DNA from: Coriobacteriales bacterium
GTDB taxonomy: Bacteria > Actinomycetota > Coriobacteriia > Coriobacteriales > UBA8131
Direction: 5' to 3'
NCBI GenBank assembly: GCA_031268525.1
Contig: JAIRXA010000129.1
Span: 1-6,959, forward strand
Length of the DNA stretch: 6,959 bases
The position numbers and the translations under genes were made by a program. The notes below the pieces were generated by a model. It was not told the DNA's origin. It worked only from the letters and a program-made list of their open reading frames with translations, and did not search any database. This document shows, piece by piece, positions 4,145-6,959 of this stretch (the stretch's first letter is position 1; every line of letters starts with the position of its first letter).

Positions 4145-5634
4145 TGCCAGAAGTCAATCTCAGGGTTCCCGCGGTCGCCGTCCGCGAGATCCGCCTCAAC
4201 ACCATTACGGGTTTTCAGGGCAATGCCTCCGATCTCGTGCGCCAGTCGCGATGCGGCGGACTTGGTGAGCAGTCTCGCAGCTTCACCCAATGTCTGGGCT
4301 GCTCGACCAGCACCGCCGCCTGCATGGTTACTCTGGTGCGCGATGGCATCGTCATCAGCCACGGACCGGTGGGCTGCTCAAGCTGTCTGCATGAGTTCGC
4401 CTTTACCTATCGCGTCAATGCGCCCTTGCGTGGGGTCGATCAGCCCACGCAACGTCACATCTACTCGACGAATCTCACCGAGGAGGATATGGTTTTTGGG
4501 GGTTCTCAGAAACTCGCCGACACGATCCATGAGGTGTATGGTCTGGAGCAACCCAAGGTCATCTTCGTGATCACGACCTGCGCCTCCGGCATCATTGGTG
4601 ACGATGTCGAGGGGGTCTGCAACGAGGCGGAAGAAGAGCTTGGCATTCCGGTGGTCGCGGTCTTTTGCGAGGGCTTTCGCTCCAAGGTTTGGACGAGCGG
4701 CTTTGACGCCGGCTACCACGCCGTCGCACGTAAACTCATCAAGCAGCCGCGCACCGACGCCAAGGGCCAGCCCGTCCGACGTCCCATCATCAACGTCATC
4801 AATTTCTGGGGAAGCGACGTATTCAGCCGCTGGTTCGAGCAGTTCGGCGTGACTCCAAACTTCATCACGCCCTACGCGACGACCGATACCCTTGCTTCGT
4901 CGAGCGAGGCTCTGGTGAGCGTAGAGGCCTGCACGACGCTCGGTTCCTACCTGAGTGGTGCGCTGGAGCAGGAGTTCGGTGTTCCGGCACTGCACGCCGC
5001 GCCGCCCTATGGCATTCCCGCCACCGACCGCTGGCTGCGTGCACTCGGCGCGGCGCTCGGCAAGCCCGAGGTCGCCGAGCACATCATTGAGGCCGATCGC
5101 GCCACGTTCAGCCCGCGCATCGCCGAACTCCGCGAGCAACTCGCGGGCAAGACCGCCTACGTGACGGCGGGCGCCGGACATGGGCATTCCCTGCTCGCTC
5201 TGCTCTCCGAGCTTGGCATCGATGCTCAGGGAGCGGCGCTGTTCCATCACGATCCGATCAATGACTTTGAGGCCGAGGAAGCCGATGCGCTGATCGCCAC
5301 GGTGGCCGACTATGGAGATGTGCCGAACTTCAACATCTGCAACAAGCAGGAATTTGAGCTGGTCAACGTCCTCAATCGCATCAAACCCGACATCTTGCTG
5401 GCCAGACACGGCGGCATGACCCTGTGGGGAGCCAAGCTCGGCATCCCTTCTCTGCTGATAGGCGACGAGCACTTTGGCATGGGCTACGAGGGTCTGGTCA
5501 AATACGGCGAAGCCATTTTGGAGATCGTCGAGAACAACGAGTTTGTCACCAATCTGGCGCGGCATTCCATCAATCCCTATTCGCAATGGTGGCTGAAGCA
5601 GCCGCCTCATACCTTTTTGGAGAGGGCGTCATAA
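4144..5634 (+). CDS. Nitrogenase-like component 1, NifD-type subunit
   Basis: This is a 496-residue protein starting at ATG 4144, which overlaps the preceding TGA (TGATG) and suggests translational coupling. P-cluster-type cysteines appear as C53 (or C50, in QCLGC), C78 (ISHGPVGC) and C146 (TTCASGIIGDDVE), matching NifD C62, C88 and C154. C263 (VEACTTLGSYL) aligns with the FeMo-co ligand Cys275. H443 (GDEHFGMGYEG) lies close to the place of His442. In CEGFRSKVWTSGFDAGYHAV the positions of NifD Gln191 and His195 are W183 and F187, and Arg96 corresponds to A86. This argues against N2 reduction. Extra cysteines (C37, C60, C81) crowd the N-terminal third. The protein should form a D2K2 core with the next gene product and receive electrons from the NifH-like protein. 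The substrate is unknown; methylthio-alkane reductase is a possible relative. Confidence 0.9.
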   Translation: MPEVNLRVPAVAVREIRLNTITGFQGNASDLVRQSRCGGLGEQSRSFTQCLGCSTSTAACMVTLVRDGIVISHGPVGCSSCLHEFAFTYRVNAPLRGVDQPTQRHIYSTNLTEEDMVFGGSQKLADTIHEVYGLEQPKVIFVITTCASGIIGDDVEGVCNEAEEELGIPVVAVFCEGFRSKVWTSGFDAGYHAVARKLIKQPRTDAKGQPVRRPIINVINFWGSDVFSRWFEQFGVTPNFITPYATTDTLASSSEALVSVEACTTLGSYLSGALEQEFGVPALHAAPPYGIPATDRWLRALGAALGKPEVAEHIIEADRATFSPRIAELREQLAGKTAYVTAGAGHGHSLLALLSELGIDAQGAALFHHDPINDFEAEEADALIATVADYGDVPNFNICNKQEFELVNVLNRIKPDILLARHGGMTLWGAKLGIPSLLIGDEHFGMGYEGLVKYGEAILEIVENNEFVTNLARHSINPYSQWWLKQPPHTFLERAS

Positions 5635-6959
5635 TGTCTACCTCAGGACTGATCGAGCAGGAGCGCTATACCTGCGCCATCGGCGCGCTGCAATCGGTGG
5701 TCGCGATACCGCGCGCCGTGCCCATCCTGCATTCCGGGCCCGGTTGCGGTTCCATGATCCAGGGCTTCTTTGAGCGCTCGACCGGCTACGCAGGCGGTTC
5801 CACCTCGCCCTGTACGAACTTCTCGGAGACCGAGGTTGTCTTTGGTGGAACCGACAGGCTGCGCGATATCATCGCCAACACCTACAAGATACTGGAGTCC
5901 GACCTGCAGGTTGTGCTCACGGGCTGCACGGCCGACATCGTCGGTGACGATGTTGGCAGCGTGGTGGGGGAGTTCTCGGCTCTCGGCAAACCCATCGTGC
6001 ATGTGGAGACGGCGGGCTTCAAGTCCAACAACCTCGTGGCGCACTCTCATGTGGTCAATGCCATCATCGACCAGTACAGCGACCTGCATGTCGAGGATTA
6101 TCTGCCGCGTTCCGACCAGCGTCTGGTCAATGTCTTCGCCTCGGTGCCCTATCAGGATCCCTTTTGGAAGGGCAATCTGCGCGAGTACAAACGCCTGCTC
6201 GAAGGCATTGGGCTCAAGGTCAACATCCTCTTTGGCCCCGAAAGTGCCGGGGTAGGCGAATGGCGCAGCATTCCCGCGGCAAACTTCAACGTACTCATCT
6301 CGCCCTGGTACGGCCTGCCCATTGTTGAGCATTTGCAGCAGGAGTACGGGCAGTCATACTTTCATTTCCCCCATCCGCCGATCGGTGCGAACGAGACGAC
6401 GCGATTCCTGCATGAGTTGGCCGCCTTTGCCCTCAGTGAGGGCGCGCTGCCTGATACCAGGGCAGCAGAAGCGCTCATCGCGCACGAGGAGCACGCCTAT
6501 TACGAGGAGATCGACAACCTCGCAACCTTCCTGCTGGAATTTCGCTACGGCCTGCCCAACCATGTGCACATCCTGCACGACGCGGGCTATGTGGTGGGTC
6601 TTTCTCGCTTTCTGCTCCATGAGACAGGTATTGTTCCCAAGGAGCAGTTCATTGTTGATGGCACGCCCGAGGAGTTTCAGGAAGCCATCCATGCCGATCT
6701 GGCTGCCACAAGCGACAAACGGATCATTCCGCTGACCTTTGACCCTGATGCGGGCGCCTGCCAGCGCGCCATTCGTGAGCTGAAGCACTCTGGGCGCGGC
6801 TTGCTCATCGGCAGCGGTTGGGATAAGGAGCTTGCGAAGGAAAAGGGCTTTGACTACCTTCCCGCCGCCGTGCCCTGCCCCTATCGACTGGTTCTGACGA
6901 CCAATTACGTTGGTTTCACCGGCGGCTTACGCGTCATTGAGGATATCTACGATGTGGCC
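5634..6959 (+). CDS. Nitrogenase-like component 1, NifK-type subunit (3' end beyond window)
   Basis: The frame is open for 442 codons from ATG 5634 to the window edge. The ATG overlaps the TAA of the D-type gene (TAATG), and GGAGAGGG (5619-5626) is a good ribosome site seven bases upstream. P-cluster-type cysteines are C14 (RYTCAIGAL), C38 (HSGPGC) and C98 (TGCTADIVGDDV), equivalent to NifK C70, C95 and C153. Other family blocks are NFSETEVVFGG (62-72), VHVETAGFKSNN (122-133), PIGANETTRFLHELA and the near-terminal NYVGFTGGLRVIEDI. The long N-terminal arm of true NifK is missing; the first cysteine is only 14 residues from the start. The subunit probably pairs with the D-type protein, sharing a P-cluster at the interface. 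The last block is usually close to the C-terminus, so only a short piece should be missing. Confidence 0.9.
   Translation, partial: MSTSGLIEQERYTCAIGALQSVVAIPRAVPILHSGPGCGSMIQGFFERSTGYAGGSTSPCTNFSETEVVFGGTDRLRDIIANTYKILESDLQVVLTGCTADIVGDDVGSVVGEFSALGKPIVHVETAGFKSNNLVAHSHVVNAIIDQYSDLHVEDYLPRSDQRLVNVFASVPYQDPFWKGNLREYKRLLEGIGLKVNILFGPESAGVGEWRSIPAANFNVLISPWYGLPIVEHLQQEYGQSYFHFPHPPIGANETTRFLHELAAFALSEGALPDTRAAEALIAHEEHAYYEEIDNLATFLLEFRYGLPNHVHILHDAGYVVGLSRFLLHETGIVPKEQFIVDGTPEEFQEAIHADLAATSDKRIIPLTFDPDAGACQRAIRELKHSGRGLLIGSGWDKELAKEKGFDYLPAAVPCPYRLVLTTNYVGFTGGLRVIEDIYDVA

Noticed and set aside
3269..6959. True molybdenum nitrogenase nifHDK
   Set aside because: The D-type subunit has replacements at the Gln191, His195 and Arg96 positions, and the K-type subunit lacks the NifK N-terminal arm.

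Overview
The window comes from an anaerobic-type bacterium of uncertain phylum; repeat style and gene content would fit an anaerobic Firmicutes or Coriobacteriia lineage, which is inference only. It falls into two unlike halves. Bases 1 to about 2820 are a patchwork of lower-GC, mostly decayed or solitary genes set among mobile-element debris. Bases 2846 to 6959 hold a GC-rich, tightly packed three-gene operon that starts with a long structured leader.

Left half, in order: a perfect hairpin and four GTTCCC motifs at 21-22 bp spacing, which look like an insertion-sequence end (IS21-like). Directly after comes a LysR-type regulator that has lost its DNA-binding N-terminus. A cluster of REP-like TGTGTCAGGGGG repeats lies at the 3' end of that gene. 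Next are an initiator-type tRNA(CAT) gene on the minus strand with two stem mismatches, and a solitary PemK/MazF-family toxin-like gene. A 600-base stretch without a convincing gene follows. It holds a short-motif tract, a GC-rich hairpin, and a 153-bp MITE-like element with 25-bp inverted ends, sitting between two copies of a 17-bp direct repeat, plus 21-bp tandem repeats. The half ends with a four-helix membrane protein gene, a second REP-like cluster in inverted orientation to the first, and a 12-bp inverted repeat.

Right half: a candidate promoter at about 2846-2873 precedes a leader of roughly 390 nt. The leader contains several stable hairpins and then a textbook intrinsic terminator (3060-3092) well upstream of the first start codon. 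This is the layout of a transcription-attenuating riboswitch or other cis-acting RNA. Beyond the terminator are 24-bp tandem repeats, a strong ribosome binding site, and three genes encoding a nitrogenase-like reductase: an Fe-protein (NifH-like), a NifD-like subunit and a NifK-like subunit that runs off the window. Their stop and start codons overlap (TGATG, TAATG), so translation is probably coupled.

The Fe-protein keeps the P-loop and both [4Fe-4S] cysteines, and the D and K subunits each keep three P-cluster-type cysteines. The D subunit also keeps a cysteine at the place of the FeMo-co ligand Cys275, with a histidine near the place of His442. By hand alignment, the NifD residues Gln191, His195 and Arg96, needed for N2 reduction, are replaced. 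The best reading is a nitrogenase-family reductase acting on something other than N2. Methylthio-alkane reductase is the nearest characterised precedent I can name, but the substrate is not shown by the sequence.
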